A stretch of DNA of 64,000 nt. It comes from Neonectria sp. B-13 (taxonomy: Eukaryota > Ascomycota > Sordariomycetes > Hypocreales > Nectriaceae). The DNA lies in assembly GCA_002682825.1 (NCBI GenBank), contig NOKP01000001.1, forward strand, positions 2,010,464-2,074,463, in the 5' to 3' direction. Position 1 is the first letter of the stretch, and every line of letters starts with the position of its first letter. A program made the position numbers and the translations under genes. Of this stretch, positions 13,266-26,249 are shown one piece after another. Below the pieces are notes generated by a model that saw only the letters and a program-made list of their open reading frames with translations, did no database searches and was not told the origin of the DNA.

Positions 13266-15482
13266 TCAAGACCTCGCCTCCTCCAGCTCCAGCTCCAGTT
13301 GCCGGATGCGCTCGCTTTGGTCCTGAGACCCCGAACCGCCGACCTTGCGCTTGAGTCCCTCAACCTCGGTGGTCAGCTGGCCGATCTGCTGGTTCTGGGA
13401 TGTGATCATCTTGGACTGCTTCTCGAGAAGCTCCGTGATCTGGGCTAGCGATGCCTCGACGGCGGGAGAGGAAGAAGACGAAGCGGCTTGGTTTGCGGAA
13501 GTGGCGGTGACCGTGGGGGACTTGATCGGAGACGATGGCTTAACAGGAGAAGCGGGGGCAGCAGCAGCAGCGGGGATAGAGTGAGTTTTGACCGGGGCAA
13601 CAACTGGTTTAGACTCGGATCGGATCGGCGCAGCAGTACGCTGAGCAGGGCGAGAGACTTCCTCGAAGCTGGAAGTCTCATCCTCAGACTCCTCGGACTC
13701 CTCGTTGTCCTGGTATCTCGAGGCCATGGCCGAAATGGAGCCCTTCTGGTCATTCATGGTCGGGGGAGGTGATCGAGTAGCCGCAGCGGGCTTGGGCTCC
13801 TCCTTCTTGGGCGCGGGCTTTTCGGCAACAGGCGCAGCGGCCGGAGCAGGAGCCTTGTAGTCGGATGGAATCTCCTTTGGAGCGGTGCCATCATAGACAC
13901 TCTCGAGGTCAATCTTAGTAGGAATGCCCGTCTTTCCATCAAGCCACTCCCTGGCACTGACGGCTGGCTTCAAGCCAGTAGCAGGGGGGAAGATGTCGGC
14001 CTGGAAGGTCTCGGCACGCCGGGGCACGGTGAAGGAGATGGGCTCAATGTATGAATCATTGACCGTCTTATAGGCCCTCATGACCTCGTTGTCGTGGACC
14101 TGTCTTTGTGAGCTTTCCCATAAGACGTATTCTCGGTGGAGAGACTTACGTTAATACCTCGGCGAGGAACGAAAGCAAGACCTCTCTGGGGATCAGGAGA
14201 CTTGTACTCGCTGAGAAACTCGAATTTATCATTCTCAAACTCGAAGTATCGAATGTTGCCATCACTGGAGACAGTTAGATTACGCCCAAGCCTTAGAACC
14301 GAAGAAAACTCACCCCTTTCCAGCAAGGTACAGGCAGTTTGAACCATCGTCTGCTCATACGTTAGCAACAGTGCATTCCGCACCAGGTGACGAACTTACC
14401 CCAGAAAGGCATGCAGACACCGGAGATAGAGTCCAACATGGTGAACCCGCCGATGGGCTCAAGGTTTCCGGGCTCCCAGAGGGCTATTTGTCGCTCGCTC
14501 ATTCTCGAGAAGCCAGTTGTCGCAAAGCGGTTGTGCTCGCCCAGCCAGACAGCTCTGCTGTTCTTAGCACCCCCGTGGCCAGCGGACTCATGGATGGGTT
14601 TCTCCTGACGGACATCCCACACTCGCACCTTCTTGTCGCGGGAGGTGGTGACAAGCATGCTTCCGCTTGCGTTCCATGAGAGACTCTGGACAATGTCTGT
14701 GTGCTTCAGGGCGAGGGGAGCCTGGCCGGTGCCAATATCCCAGATCTTGACGCTGAAGTCGCCCGAGGCGGAAGCGAGGATGTTTTCGGCCGAGGGGTTG
14801 AAGAGGACCTGTCCGACCTTTCTGATCGGGAGTGTTAGCATTCCAGCCCAGATAAGCGTCGGGGGAGTGTTGGGCAACCCACCTCGTGTGGCCTGTCAGT
14901 TTGCTGATGGGCGCAACATCGATGATCTCCTCTGCATCGGTGTGCAGCGTAAAACCCTGGGGGACTTCCCAGATGAAGACTTTTCCATCTTCGGAAGCGG
15001 AGGCGATGATATGGTCGTTGAAGGGATTCCTGCAAGTCGATCAGCCAGCGCCAGGGCGCCTAGGGATAAGGGGTACCCATACCAGTCGGTATCCAGGACA
15101 GCAGCAGTGTGTCCGCGGAATAGGGGGATCTGGTCAGGCACTTTTCCTCGCTCCTCCAGGGGGATGACGGCGAACGCGCCGCCACCAGAAGCATCCCAAT
15201 TGACGGAGAGGTATTCAGCGTTGGCCTATGTTGCCCCTAATCAGCGCGCCAGCCTCCCAAAGCGACTATGGACTGGTTCCGGGGGGCCGGCACCCACCTT
15301 GACCAAGTTTGTATCCCAAGCATTGCGGCTGATGTGCAGGTTATCGTAGCAGAACTCTTTCCTGGTAGATTTGCCGAAGATGTGGCCTGCAGGGAAGCGT
15401 CAGCATGTCAAGTTGCGGCGCGGGCGGGAGGTTTGCGCCAGCACGTACGGTACTTGGACGCCCGCACAAATCGGCCGGCCAT
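13266..15482 (-). CDS. CRN1: Coronin, actin-binding WD40 protein
   Basis: Binds F-actin and the Arp2/3 complex and works at cortical actin patches, endocytosis and polar growth. Eight exons: 15482-15449, 15386-15298, 15225-15083, 15029-14883, 14821-14400, 14350-14314, 14264-14150 and 14099-13266, giving 606 residues. It starts MAGRFVRASKYRHIFGKSTR, the diagnostic coronin N-terminus. WD40 repeats follow (FRGHTAAVLDTDW, FNPFNDHIIASASEDGKVFIW, SPEARMFSA region on the opposite strand being LFNPSAENILASASGDFSVK, SWNASGSMLVTTSRDKKVRV) to about residue 400. The coronin C-terminal extension contains FVPRRGINVHDNEVMRAYK and IEPISFTVPRRAETFQADIF. An Ala/Pro/Ser-rich linker of about 170 residues leads into a C-terminal coiled coil (LTTEVEGLKRKVG, then RIRQLELELEEARS). 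All splice junctions restore the family sequence, so the model is firm. The neighbouring Bud4-type gene also concerns cortical and septal organisation, though this may be chance. Confidence 0.95.
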
Positions 15483-16336
15483 GATGGCGGTTGGAGGTCG
15501 TGACGAGGTCGGAGGATAGGGAGAATAGCTCGAGGCGAAAGGGAGAAGCGATGTCGGCAGGTTGCGGGTGCAAGATCGGGGCTGCGGGCAAGGTTGGCCG
15601 TAGGTTGGAGGAGGAACGCTATGGCTAGAATACTGGATGAGGTTGGAGTACACTTGGTAGCTTCGCAGCACAGTTCTAGCTGCTGAAAGATGGCTTAGAC
15701 GACCGCAAAGCCACTGAAACTCACGCTGCGCCTCGCAAGCTCCCCACTGTCCAGGACCAGGTGGATCGATGCCACTCGACGCTTGACATGGCCGGACAAG
15801 GATGCTACGTGTGCTCAAAAACCACATCACGTGAGCGTCTCGATGACAACCCAGCCCAGCTCTGTCGTCAGCTAACACGTAAGTACCTGGGGGAGCATTC
15901 CTGCTGGCATTTGATAGCCATCACTCGCCTTCACAGACTAAACAACACATATTGTAGACTTTTATCATTATGATCCGAAGGTTACAATACAGAAATCCCA
16001 AATGTGCAGCCGCCAGTGCTACCGAACAAAAAAATAAACAACCCTGTCCCTGCCGACGCCTGGAAAGTGCATAAACGGCGCCGAATGTCCCCTTTTCATC
16101 CAACGGCGCAACATCGCTCGCCTGACTCCATCCCAAAAGTTCATCATATTAGCAACTCCAATGCAGCAAATTTCAGACCACACTGACTCAAAAGAGACGA
16201 GCAAAGAGGTATCATGAGCCAAAACCGTCTACCCCGAACTCCTGGTCCAGGCGTGTGTCATTTATGATCCATCATCCCGACGTTGCCTCGTACTGGTACT
16301 CGCCATATCCGCCAAAAAGCATCACCCATCGCTCGC
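15483..16336. other. Intergenic: coronin promoter and Bud4 3' flank
   Basis: No gene recognised. It carries the upstream region of coronin and the 3' flank of the Bud4-type gene (both minus strand). Confidence 0.5.
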
Positions 16337-19300
16337 TCAGAGGAACATGCTCTTGGGCCTTGAGTTCACTCGTCGCCCGGATGCTCGGCGGCGCAGCTGC
16401 TCTTCCCGCCTAAGGACAAGCTGGCACCACTTGGCTCTTGCTCGGGAGTCCTCGTCGCCGTTGTCGCGACCAACGACATCAGAGAGGACCTTCATCCAGC
16501 CCTCCTTGTCTTCGGCTGTATCTGCGTAGAAGTCGATGACCTCGCCGTTGTTGAAGCGGATGCGGAAACCTTCCTCAACAAACATGTAACCTTCTTCCTC
16601 TTCCGCGAAGGCAGATCTGCGGCGTCGGCCACCGCGTCCAGTGATCTCCTTCTCGGTCAAGGTCCGGCGGTCGTCGATCAACCGCTTGGCATTGGCCAGG
16701 TTGATAGTCGCGCGAGGCTGGCGTGTCGCCTCGTGGTAGGCAGTCAGCTTGGTGCCGACGAGCTTGAAGTATCGGCGACGCCAGTACTATAAGATTGTTA
16801 GGCTTGGGGTCTAGAAAGTTTCAGTGGTAAAACTTACTGGGCAGTCGCCGCCTTGCTGGCTCAGGTGGCCTTCAAAGCTTCGGGACATTCTTTCCTCTGC
16901 GGCCTTGAGTTCTCGGATAGATGAGTTCATGCTCTTGGGCATGTCCTCGTCTGTGGCGTTTTTGGGCCGAGGAACAAAGAGCAGCTGAAGCTCGAGTTTC
17001 CCGACCTTGTAAGGAGCTCGTCTGACGACGGCGGTGTTGCCCCGCTTGCTCTTGACGCTTGACGCGAAGCCGGCTTCCTCAGTCGCCCACTCGTTAAAGC
17101 AGGCAACTTCGGCCATGTAAGGTCGACCGAAGCATCGGCTTTCATGTTCTCGAAGACAGACATAGGCTCGGCCGAAGCTGCCATCCTCTGCCGCGAGAGG
17201 GGATAGCAGTTCGTAGGCGGAAGGAGGAGTGTTGCGCTTCAGGGTTTGCGCTTCCCGCTCTTGCTGTGCGGCTCGCTCGTCCTCCTCGCGCTGCCGTACC
17301 TCAAGCTCCTTGCGCTTTTTGGGAGAAGTAAAAACTCTGCTGAAGGTCGACGTCTTATGCTTGTGGACTCTAGCTGCCTGAGGAGGTAGCCTGACAGGTG
17401 CAGGCTTTTCAAGCTTGACGTTGAGAGTGAGCTGGAACTCGAGGTCGTTGGGAACGACGAGTTCGAACTCCTGGCCGATGGGGGCATTACGGGCCAACTC
17501 AAGCCATGCTGTCGTCACGCAGTGCACTCCGTTGTCCAGCGTGAGACTGAACCACGTTCGATCATCTAGCATTGTTAGAGAATCACTCAGTGCAGAATTC
17601 GAAGAGCTTTGTGACTTACTCTTGGGGAGAGGAAGATCTAGGTCCTTGACACCCATCACCTTGACGAAGAGACGGCCCCGCTCTCCACTCTCTGGCGTGG
17701 CCATCTCAAAGCCAGCCTCTTCCTCAACTACCTGGTTCAGGGCAGTCGCATTGCTCTCTTGACCAGGCAAGGGAGGAATATATCCCACACTGCCACCTAC
17801 ACGCTTCCGCACACTCTTTGGGCGCGGCTTGCTGTTCCAGGGCTCAACAATGCATGACATAGGCCGATCCTGCTTAATAGGTGAGTTGCCTACTGATCGA
17901 GCTCCACGGGGCTCGTCTGTGTCCTTGTCGCTCGCGGAAATAAGTTTGGTGTTCTGTCGCATAAGGTAACCGCGCTGTTGACGAGGTGTTACGTTAGCAT
18001 TGAGTTCCGTGATATCTGGTTGGGTAAATCTAGTAGACGCTTGTCTCCTAGGGCTGTCACGGTCGACATGGGATTGTTGATGAATGGAATGGTTAAAAGC
18101 CACCTTTTGTGCCTCAATGACTCTCTCAAAGTCCTTGTCAAGGCTGAGACCCAAATCAAGATCTAAGGTCAAACTGCGGTTCTTGAAGCTTGGGTGTCGT
18201 TCAAGGAACTCGTCACCAGTCGAAAGCAGACTGGAGCTGACCTCCCGGGAGAGACGCTTGGTAAGCCTATCTGGAAGCACTGGGACGTCGGGAATCTCGA
18301 CACTGGCATGCCTGCGCGCTTCTCGCATGGCGGAAATGTCGGAGGGCGTGTTGGAAAGTCGGGTCTTGAGCTTGGACCCGGAAGCCTTGATTGTTGCCAT
18401 TCGCTCAGGAATGGCTGGTGATTCTAGGGGGAGCTCCTCACCCTCTCCCTCGCTCATAGCACCCGACATGGGATGGTGAATGACAGACTCGGGGGACCCG
18501 GGGTCCTCATCATACTCGTCTTCGGGCTCACCCCATCCAGAACCATCGTATTCTGGCTTGGACAATGGTTGGTCGGGCGTGAAAGGACGCTGTAGGAATG
18601 CATGGGCGTCAGCCATCTTCGGTGCCTCAAGCTCAAGCTCAGGCTCAAGCTCAGGTTCAGGCTCAGGCTTCTTCTCCTCCTTAGGCTCAGGAAGCATATA
18701 CGATTCGAAATCTCGCGAGAATGAACCATCCTTGGACTCCATACTAAAGTCGGGAAGAGACTCATCCAAGCTTCGCTTCGGAGTGGGGGTTGTAGCGCGA
18801 GGGGTGGTGGCCTCCTCTCGCACCTCCTTTGGCTGTGGCTCTTGTTGTGCTGGTTCCGGTTCCGAGTAATGACTCTCGCTATCGGTATCTCCAGGGTGTT
18901 GCATCTTGTCATCCTCATCCTCAAAGTCTGAGTCGTCATAAAATTCGATCTCATCTTCAGGCATACGGGTAATAATGACACTGCCTTCTTCCTCCTCCGA
19001 GAACTCATCCATGGCATCCTCAGTTGAAGGAATAGGAACATCGGGATCCAGAGGCAACAAGCGCTCGGGACTCCTGGTAGGACTGGAACCGGGGGGAGAT
19101 GAGAAGTTGTAGTCAGCTTCTTGCTCGGTAGTGTTGTTGCTGTTGACCTTGCGCATGATTGAATCGCGAGAGATGCGGGGTGGTAGTTGGTAGTCACCCA
19201 GACCAGAGATGTCACCAACAACATCGTCTTCTTCTAGAGCTTCACCCATGCTGGTGGTTGACTCAGGTTCAGACATGGGGCTGCTCAGACGTTCGCGGCC

Positions 19301-20821
19301 ATTAGCTCGGCGAAGACGTCGCTCACGCTGTTGCACTGCGGCAGTCTTTCCATCGCTCTCGTCTGACAACATCATGAGTCTAAGTCGCTCTTCGAGGGAC
19401 ATGCGACCGTTGCCAATGTTCTGGATATCCAACTTGCTCGTGGATGCGGGTGGGGGCGCGGGCAGGTTTCTATGCGACCCAAGCATTCTCTCTGCAGTCG
19501 CCGAGAGTCCAGGAGAGGCCGGAGAAGAACCCCGAGAGTTGTTGTTAGATTGAGCGAAGCCGGGTAGAGGGGGCAAGGGACGATGGTCTCCATTCGAGTT
19601 GGAGGAGTCAGTACGGCCGCCATCGGTAGGACGCCCAGTCGAGGCCACTGATGGAACATTGTCAGGCATCGGGCTACCTTCGAATTGCTGCGGCCCACCA
19701 CGATGCACTAGAGGGCTGTCACCTCTCCAGTCATCTGGGCCGACGACGGGAGTCTTATCCGTGTCTTCCAGAGACGCGTCAAAGCTATCCCCTTCAAGGT
19801 CCACATGGGCGGGATCATACAGCATGTCATCGTCTTCGTCGTCATCCTCCATAGATTCGTAGCTTCCCTCGCGAGAGTTTGTGCCGATGGATGAAAGGTC
19901 GGGTGTGGCCATCTCATATTCATTGATCTGGGGAGGCCCAGCTTCGAAGGTCACGCTCTTCGCGTGGCGATGCAAAATGCGCCCCGGAGGGAGCTCGTGG
20001 TCGTTAAGTGACGAGTCGCCAGACCAAGTTCCGGTTTCCAAGTCGAAGCTGCTCTTGAACCTCGAGTTGGAGAGAGACGATTTGGTGGGTGACGCCTGAT
20101 CTTTGCTGGGCGTCAGCGGGCGGGTCGGTGAGCCTGCCTGAGCGAAAGACGACTTGGTCGGGCTCATTGTGGGAATGCTGGTCTTGCTTTCGCTGCGATG
20201 GTGGCCGAGGGCCGGGCGGTCGTTGTTGGAGGAGCGAATGGAGCCAGACGAACCAAAGGGGTTGTCCTGGACCTTTGCGAGCGGTCTCTCGATCTGAGTA
20301 ATCCGAGTCGGATCATATTCCTGCTTCTGCTCAAGTGCCAGGATGTTACTGTTCCTGACACGGGAAGCCTTCTGGAGTCGCTCAATCGAGGAACGGCGGT
20401 TTGGTGAGGGTGATCCAGTTCGCCCGCTGTAGAGGTTCTCCGTGTTGCGGTTCTGCCAAAACAGTCGAGGGGAGGACACTTGGTCCAGCGGCGAGGACTG
20501 GAATGGAGATGAATCGGGGTTCTGCCCACCCTTCTGTGTCATGGGATCAATATGAGACGCTATAGTTGGAGTTAACCGGGTAGCCAACGTACCTTGGGGG
20601 AGCCATTGCTGTGCTGGTGGTTCCAGCTGGGCGAGTTTCGCCTCATCTCCATGGGAGACAGCTCCGACAACGGGCGAGGGATGCCGCTGGCCATCTTTGC
20701 GGGAGACGGGTTCGGAGTGCTCTTGGTAATGCGCAAAGGGTGCACCTGTGTGTTTACAGTGTCAGAGACAACCCGACAAAAGGGCAAGTGGCGCGAGGCA
20801 ACATACCTGTTCAGTGGCCAT
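16337..20821 (-). CDS. BUD4: Bud4/Int1-type anillin-related septation protein with PH domain
   Basis: Scaffold at septation sites; in yeast Bud4 marks the axial bud site with septins, and in filamentous ascomycetes the homologue is needed to assemble the contractile ring and septum. Five exons: 20821-20807 (only MATEQ), 20745-20593, 20533-17620, 17565-16838 and 16786-16337, giving 1419 residues. The first 1000 or so residues are disordered and rich in Ser, Pro, Asp and Glu, with acidic tracts (EDDDEDDDMLYD) and a Pro-Glu run (KKPEPEPELEPELELE). The conserved region follows: GRLFVKVMGVKDLDLPLP, then the junction PLPKNDRTWFSLTLDNGVHC, which confirms the 54-nt intron. The C-terminal PH domain lies at about residues 1270-1385 (YWRRRYFKLVGTKLTAYHE ... 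IDFYADTAEDKEGWMKVLSD). The 54-nt intron is in frame, so the unspliced reading stays open across it. Identification is strong; precise yeast orthology is inferred. Confidence 0.93.
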
Positions 20822-22432
20822 GCTATTATGTAGTAAGCCAGCGAGGAGGAGTCTGTTGCGGTGCCTATTGTAGATAGGATGACTCTGGATGCATTGGCAT
20901 GCGGAATTTAGTATACACAATGAAATGTGGTATAGAGCAGTGGAATGTCGCGGGCCGGCGGCGTGAACGTGGACGGAAAGGCGACGACAGGGAGGATAGA
21001 ATAAATGCAAAGTATCAAATGCGACGACAAGTCTGTTGATGGAAGAAGGTAACACGCCCTCTGGGCAGTTCAACAGATGGCGACTCTCTCGATGACTCGA
21101 AGATGCGAGCGATGTTGGTGACGATGAATGGGCAGGTGGGAGGAGGATTCCGGCGAGGTTGATGTGTTTAAGGGACGCACACTCGAGTGCAGCGGCCGAC
21201 GCCGCTCATTGGCCGCGGGGAAAACAAACATGGACAAAGTTGCCTGTGTGTTGCCGTGGTAACATTGACCACAAGCGAGCTAACGATGACGGCCCACGGG
21301 TGTTCGAGCCTTGCAGGAGCGCTAATCAGTCTGTGACAATGCGCTGGGGGGGTCCCTCCGTACCCCGCTCCGCTAAAGCCGTCCCCTCCAGGCGTTTTTG
21401 CTAGGGTCGTTCCAGCGCCGTTGCAGCGATTGGCAGTGGCCTATTCGCACCTGGACAGCGCTGGGCTGCATCCGACAGCTGGAGTCGCCATGGCAGCGGC
21501 GCAAGCAGCCGACGGCTCGAGCTGGTATTGGCTGGGCGTGTGTCGCCACATGCTAGCATGATCCCGGGTTGAAACGCTGCTTGCGGTTGTTTACGAGTCT
21601 GTGTTATCATCACAATAGCACACCATCCATGACGATAATTTTCGTCAGTTCAAGAGTAGTCTGTGGCAATGGTGGATGGCTGGCAAGTTAGGGTTGGCGG
21701 CTTTGTATTTCGACGATTTTGGCTCCCACCAATGTGTTAGTATTCGTATATCAATCTGCATATTTTACCTTCATCGACGATGTTATTGAAAGAACCATCT
21801 GGACTACAGGCTCGACCATCTCCACCCATTGCCTAGCTAGTCTTGCCCAGAGCTTTTGCCATGTCTTGCATCGAGATCTTCCCGAGCGCCAGTTGAGGCC
21901 ATTTCGGCACTAAGACCCTCGCTGCCGGCACTTTGAGTGACCTAGCAGAGACCGGGCATATTCTCCATGTGCCACCCACTCTTCGTTTCTCTGTGTAATA
22001 CTCTGTTGGTGTCCTGGACTTGATACCCAGCAAGGAGTCTGCTTCCTGGTGTTGTTGACTTCGCGACCTACTTATTGCACTTAACTGCCGAGTTTTCCTT
22101 CTCAACGCCAACTGCACCATTTGCTGGGCGTCGACCGTTGGCCTGCACTTCTGGGACATGCATGATACAGGAACTCTTGGGACCCTCCCCGACGTAGGAT
22201 TGTATGCCAGGACTAGCAAGCCCTTGCGATGCAATAGACCCTCTCCTCCACCTGCACAAGAGGCGCCCGTATCCGCAAACCTGCTTCAGCCTCCCCATGC
22301 ATTACGATTCGTATCTCAGGTTACTGTTGCATTTCTCGGCTTTTGGCTTCTGAGCCGCGCATCCGTGACCATGGACTAGCAGTGGACGCCCTCTCAACCA
22401 CCAATATCTGGATCCATTCCGCCAATCTGTCA
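20822..22432. other. Intergenic: Bud4 promoter and HIS6 3' flank
   Basis: About 1.6 kb between two minus-strand genes. No conserved coding sequence is recognised; the short open frames here are not supported by splice structure or known motifs. Confidence 0.5.
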
Positions 22433-23321
22433 TCAATTACCTTGCTTTTTGTTCCATTCCACACAGTCGTCAAACTTGACGCCCGAACCTCCAAAGCAAT
22501 CTAGTGCACTCCCGATTGTGAGATCCACCTTGCCGCCGCTCAGTCGCTTGACTGCCTCCAAGTCTTCAAGGTTTCTGCCGCCGCCGGCGTAGGTGACGGG
22601 GATAGTACACCACTGAGAAAGTCGTTCGACTAGCTTTTCGTCGATGCCCTTCTGCAACCCCTCGTTGTCTGCTGCGTGAATCAGGAACTCGGAGCAATAC
22701 GGCTCCAGCGCCTTGATAGAATCTGAACCAGCTTAGCTGTAGTCACGCTCACCGTCTCAATGACTAACCTTGGTTGACCTCCATGTCGGTAATTGTCTGC
22801 CACTTGTTCATGGCCACGTACCATGAGTCCTCGCCTCGCCGTCGGCAGCTAAGATCAATCACCAGCTTCTTCTTATCACCGTCAAGGGCCTCAAGCACTG
22901 CGTCCAACCTCGATTGGCTGAAGTGACCTTCCGGGAAGAGATAGGAAGTGATGATGACCTGCCGGGCATCCCATGATTAGTGACCGCAGGTCTCCAGTGT
23001 GAGGCTATTTTGATTCCCTACCTTTTCTGCGCCAGCGTCCATCCACTCCTGCGTATTCTTGTCATTGACGCCCCCTCCAACCTGAAGCCCCCCCGGCCAA
23101 GCTCGCAGTGCCTCCTTTGCAGGGCCGTTGTTTCCAGGGCCCAGCATGATGACATGTGCCCCCGTGAGGCCATTGTGCTTGTACAACTGGGCAAAGTGTG
23201 CGGGGGGATGCTGGGAGACAAAGTTGGTCTGCAGAGCCGAGGAATCGCTGTCCAGAGTGCCACCGACAATCTGCTTCACTTGACCCGCATGAAGGTCGAT
23301 GCATGGCCGGAATCGTGTCAT
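22433..23321 (-). CDS. HIS6: ProFAR isomerase, histidine biosynthesis
   Basis: Isomerises 1-(5-phosphoribosyl)-5-[(5-phosphoribosylamino)methylideneamino]imidazole-4-carboxamide (ProFAR to PRFAR), the fourth step of histidine synthesis, in the cytosol. Exons 23321-23022, 22958-22769 and 22722-22433 encode 259 residues, the usual eukaryotic HisA length. Start chosen at [20 protein letters not shown] because the conserved barrel begins there; an in-frame extension upstream (to about 23369) is poorly conserved in type. Visible motifs: the catalytic Asp in [14 protein letters not shown], the first phosphate-binding region [31 protein letters not shown], and the second phosphate loop [17 protein letters not shown] with [11 protein letters not shown] at the end. 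Introns are 63 and 46 nt. No oddities. Confidence 0.96.
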
Positions 23322-24150
23322 TTTGAGAGTTTTCTGATCGGAGCTGGGAAGTTGAGGAGTGTAACTCACAACGCTCCCAGAGTTGAACTTTGATGACTGG
23401 CTTTGTGGCCATCATCAATGTGGGGCAGGTCCGCAAAAGAAAGCGCCTTCTGCAAGTCCAATTATTGAAATGATCGCGACGCTAAGAGCCTCTGCTCCTG
23501 CGCAGGTAAGGTAGGGCTATATCATTCAATATCTACCAATAGAATCGCCCAAACCCATAGCTCTTCCCTCTTAGAGACATAATGCGATGGTGGGCACTCT
23601 GACTCCCACACATTCCACACCAACTCCAGCGCGTAGAGAGTTGTCGGTTAGTAAAGGGAGAACCCAATTCTTGGGAACTTCGTCGTATTCTTAAGCTTGG
23701 CCCTGATACATGGTAGAAGAAGTCCACAATACAATCGCAAAGATGTAGTGTTCCCAAACTCCCTAATATCAGAACCCATACATAAGACCTAGGGTGCTGA
23801 TTTGATTGCCTTGCTTGCTCCGGATTTTGTGAATGGTGTGGAATATATGGGCAAGGATACCGGTAGATCCGCCTTCCAATAGTCTTTTGCCGACTTACAT
23901 CTGAGACACCTCACACTAGGGGACGCCTCAGCCCTACTCAATAGCCAACCCTGTACAGCCGCGCCTCATCTCTTCGTGATTACGATTTGTTGCCGTTGAA
24001 ACTGGTAGGCTGAAATACTCTTAATGAGTAGCACTTGTACTGGTCGCGTCGCAACATCGAGTGTGCTGAATACAAGTAGTCGGTGAGGTTTGGCTTCTCA
24101 CCTCAATGCTCTGCTTCATAGTATTAAATAAGGAGCATGTGATGCACGAA

Positions 24151-24243
24151 GCGGAATTAGTGTAGTGGTTATCACGCAGCATTCACAAGCAGTTAACTGC
24201 AAATATCCTGCTGAGGTCGAGGGTTCGAACCCCCCATTCCGTA
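24151..24243 (+). tRNA. tRNA-Val (anticodon CAC) with a 20-nt intron
   Basis: The cloverleaf can be folded by eye. Acceptor stem GCGGAAT pairs with ATTCCGT (one G-T pair), with discriminator A at 24243. D arm GTG...CAC carries the AGTGGTTA loop. Anticodon stem CAGCA (24177-24181) pairs with TGCTG (24209-24213), and the loop TTCACA...C gives anticodon CAC at 24184-24186. T loop is TTCGAAC with stem GAGGG/CCCCC, which has one A-C mismatch. The intron lies one base after the anticodon, the standard position, at 24188-24207. A T5 run at 24247-24251 is a good RNA polymerase III terminator. CAC reads the valine codon GUG. The A-C pair in the T stem and the G-T first pair are slightly unusual, but the box B sequence is intact. 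Confidence 0.88.
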
Positions 24244-24246
24244 CTC

Positions 24247-24251
24247 TTTTT
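24247..24251 (+). terminator. Pol III T5 terminator of tRNA-Val
   Basis: Run of five T on the coding strand four bases after the discriminator base. Confidence 0.75.
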
Positions 24252-26249
24252 GCCCATTGAATAACAGTTCGCAACTGCTTCAAGCTTTTTGTTGATCGAG
24301 GGCTATCTATCTATCTCTGTACCTTCAACAGATGGGCATCATTCGTTTCTCTGTATTGTAACTGTGACTTCAAACCAGGCAAGTGGAAAGTGCCAACATG
24401 TATGTATGGTCCTCGAGGTTGGCGCCTGTATACTTCAGTCAACCTTGTGATGGATACTAAAACGAGCAGACAAGGAAAGACAATTCACGCCTATTCCTTT
24501 CAATTCAGCCCCAGTACATTCAAGCCATCTCGGTCAGTGCTTGAGGAAGCCTCGGTTTCATTCAGCGAGATGGTAAGTCTTAGTTAGTTACGCCCGTCTC
24601 GGAGCATTCGGCTCGCAGCAAGTCCATGTCGGCGCGTCACTGGGATTCATGCCGATTACTTTCCTAACAGAATAATGGATTGGAGGACTAGGATCCAAGC
24701 CCTCGCTAAATTCAAGAACACTTCACTTCAACCGCTCCTGTCTTGCTTTTTGGCATGGATTTCTTTCCCTTGTGGTATCTCAGGGGAATTAATTTCTAAC
24801 GGAAAGCGCAGCACCTCACGTCTAACCATTCAAATTTGAGAAAGGCTCTCAACAGCGGTCATGAGATGCTGCACTATCTAACTACCTGGTGTTCTTTTAG
24901 TTAGCAATAAGTTCTGGAGCGCCCTAGTAGGTGTAGTTGTGACGCACTTACCTCTGTTTTTACTAAGCTTAAAGACGTACGCTTTCCATCCGAGCAAAGG
25001 TGCAGAGAATGTACAACGAAAAGATACAAGAAAACAGCCCAGTAGAGATTGGGGAGAATAGATACCGCCAACGCTCGTCCGCGTCCTCATCCTCAAGTCC
25101 AGCGCTTACGACCCGCCGTATCACTCAGCAGATCTTGACCAAGCGAGACAAACAAGCAACTGTGAACACGAGAAAATAAAACGGGAAAAAGGGGGGAAAA
25201 GGCCCCGCGCATTCAATAGCAATGGAACTAATGACCAAACGATTCAACTCAGGTGCAATGTAGTGGATCATGGCGCAGGAAGCCAAGAGGTGCCGCATAG
25301 TGGCCAAGCTCAGGAGTTGCGATGCGATCCTAAAAACAATCAAGCCAACTCAAGATGATTACTGCCATGATGGGATCTATGGCTATAGAGGAAAGAATTG
25401 AAGCGGCGTAAGATTGCAGGTAACAGGACAGCCCGAGCAAGGAAATGTTAGATACAAGAGGGTGGGCGCTACAAGAGCAGGAGAAGCAACGATGACTTCC
25501 ATGCTATGGGACTGGGCAATCCGCGGCCAACAACTACGACAAACCTGGAATGACGAGGGGTTTATTTAACTCGAGTGTGAGTTGGGTATCTGCGAGTACG
25601 ATGTTTTAGATGCGCCTAGTGATAACTGAATGAGAGTGAGAACTATCGGAGGTGCAAGGCGACGTGGCCCACGCCACATCCGGCGTCAAGAATATAGGCA
25701 CCTTTGGGAAGGTCCAGTGCAGCGGCCAGTTTATCCTTCATTGCGCGAAGGGCATGACTGAGGGGAAAGGGCCAGTCTCGAATTTTTTGCCGGGTTTATT
25801 TCTTCTGGCAGTGACCGAGGAACAACTAAAATCGGCCCTTCTCGAACAAACACACATCTAAGCTTGGTTATTTTCTGATTCTGGGTGCCTACAATCCTCA
25901 ACCAACCCTTTTCACTGGGGGCACGCCCTCTCTCTTTCACTTCGGAAGACATCAGAGGAAATATCTTCTCTGTTACTCGATCGAAATCGCGCCACATAGC
26001 TGCCATGTGCCGAGCCGAACAAATTCTTAGCGACTTGAAGTTCGATGAGGAAATTGGATTTCACGCAATAGGGCCTCATGACTGACCTTGCCTTCGCTGC
26101 GCTGTGAACGTTTCACGGTCCTTGCCGAGACTATTTGCGATCACAGACAATCTCCCATGTCCCATCTACTCGAGGGACACACGAGAGTTGGTAGTAAAGT
26201 CTGTGTATAATTTTCCGAATGTTATTACCGATGATTGACCAGTTGCTTA

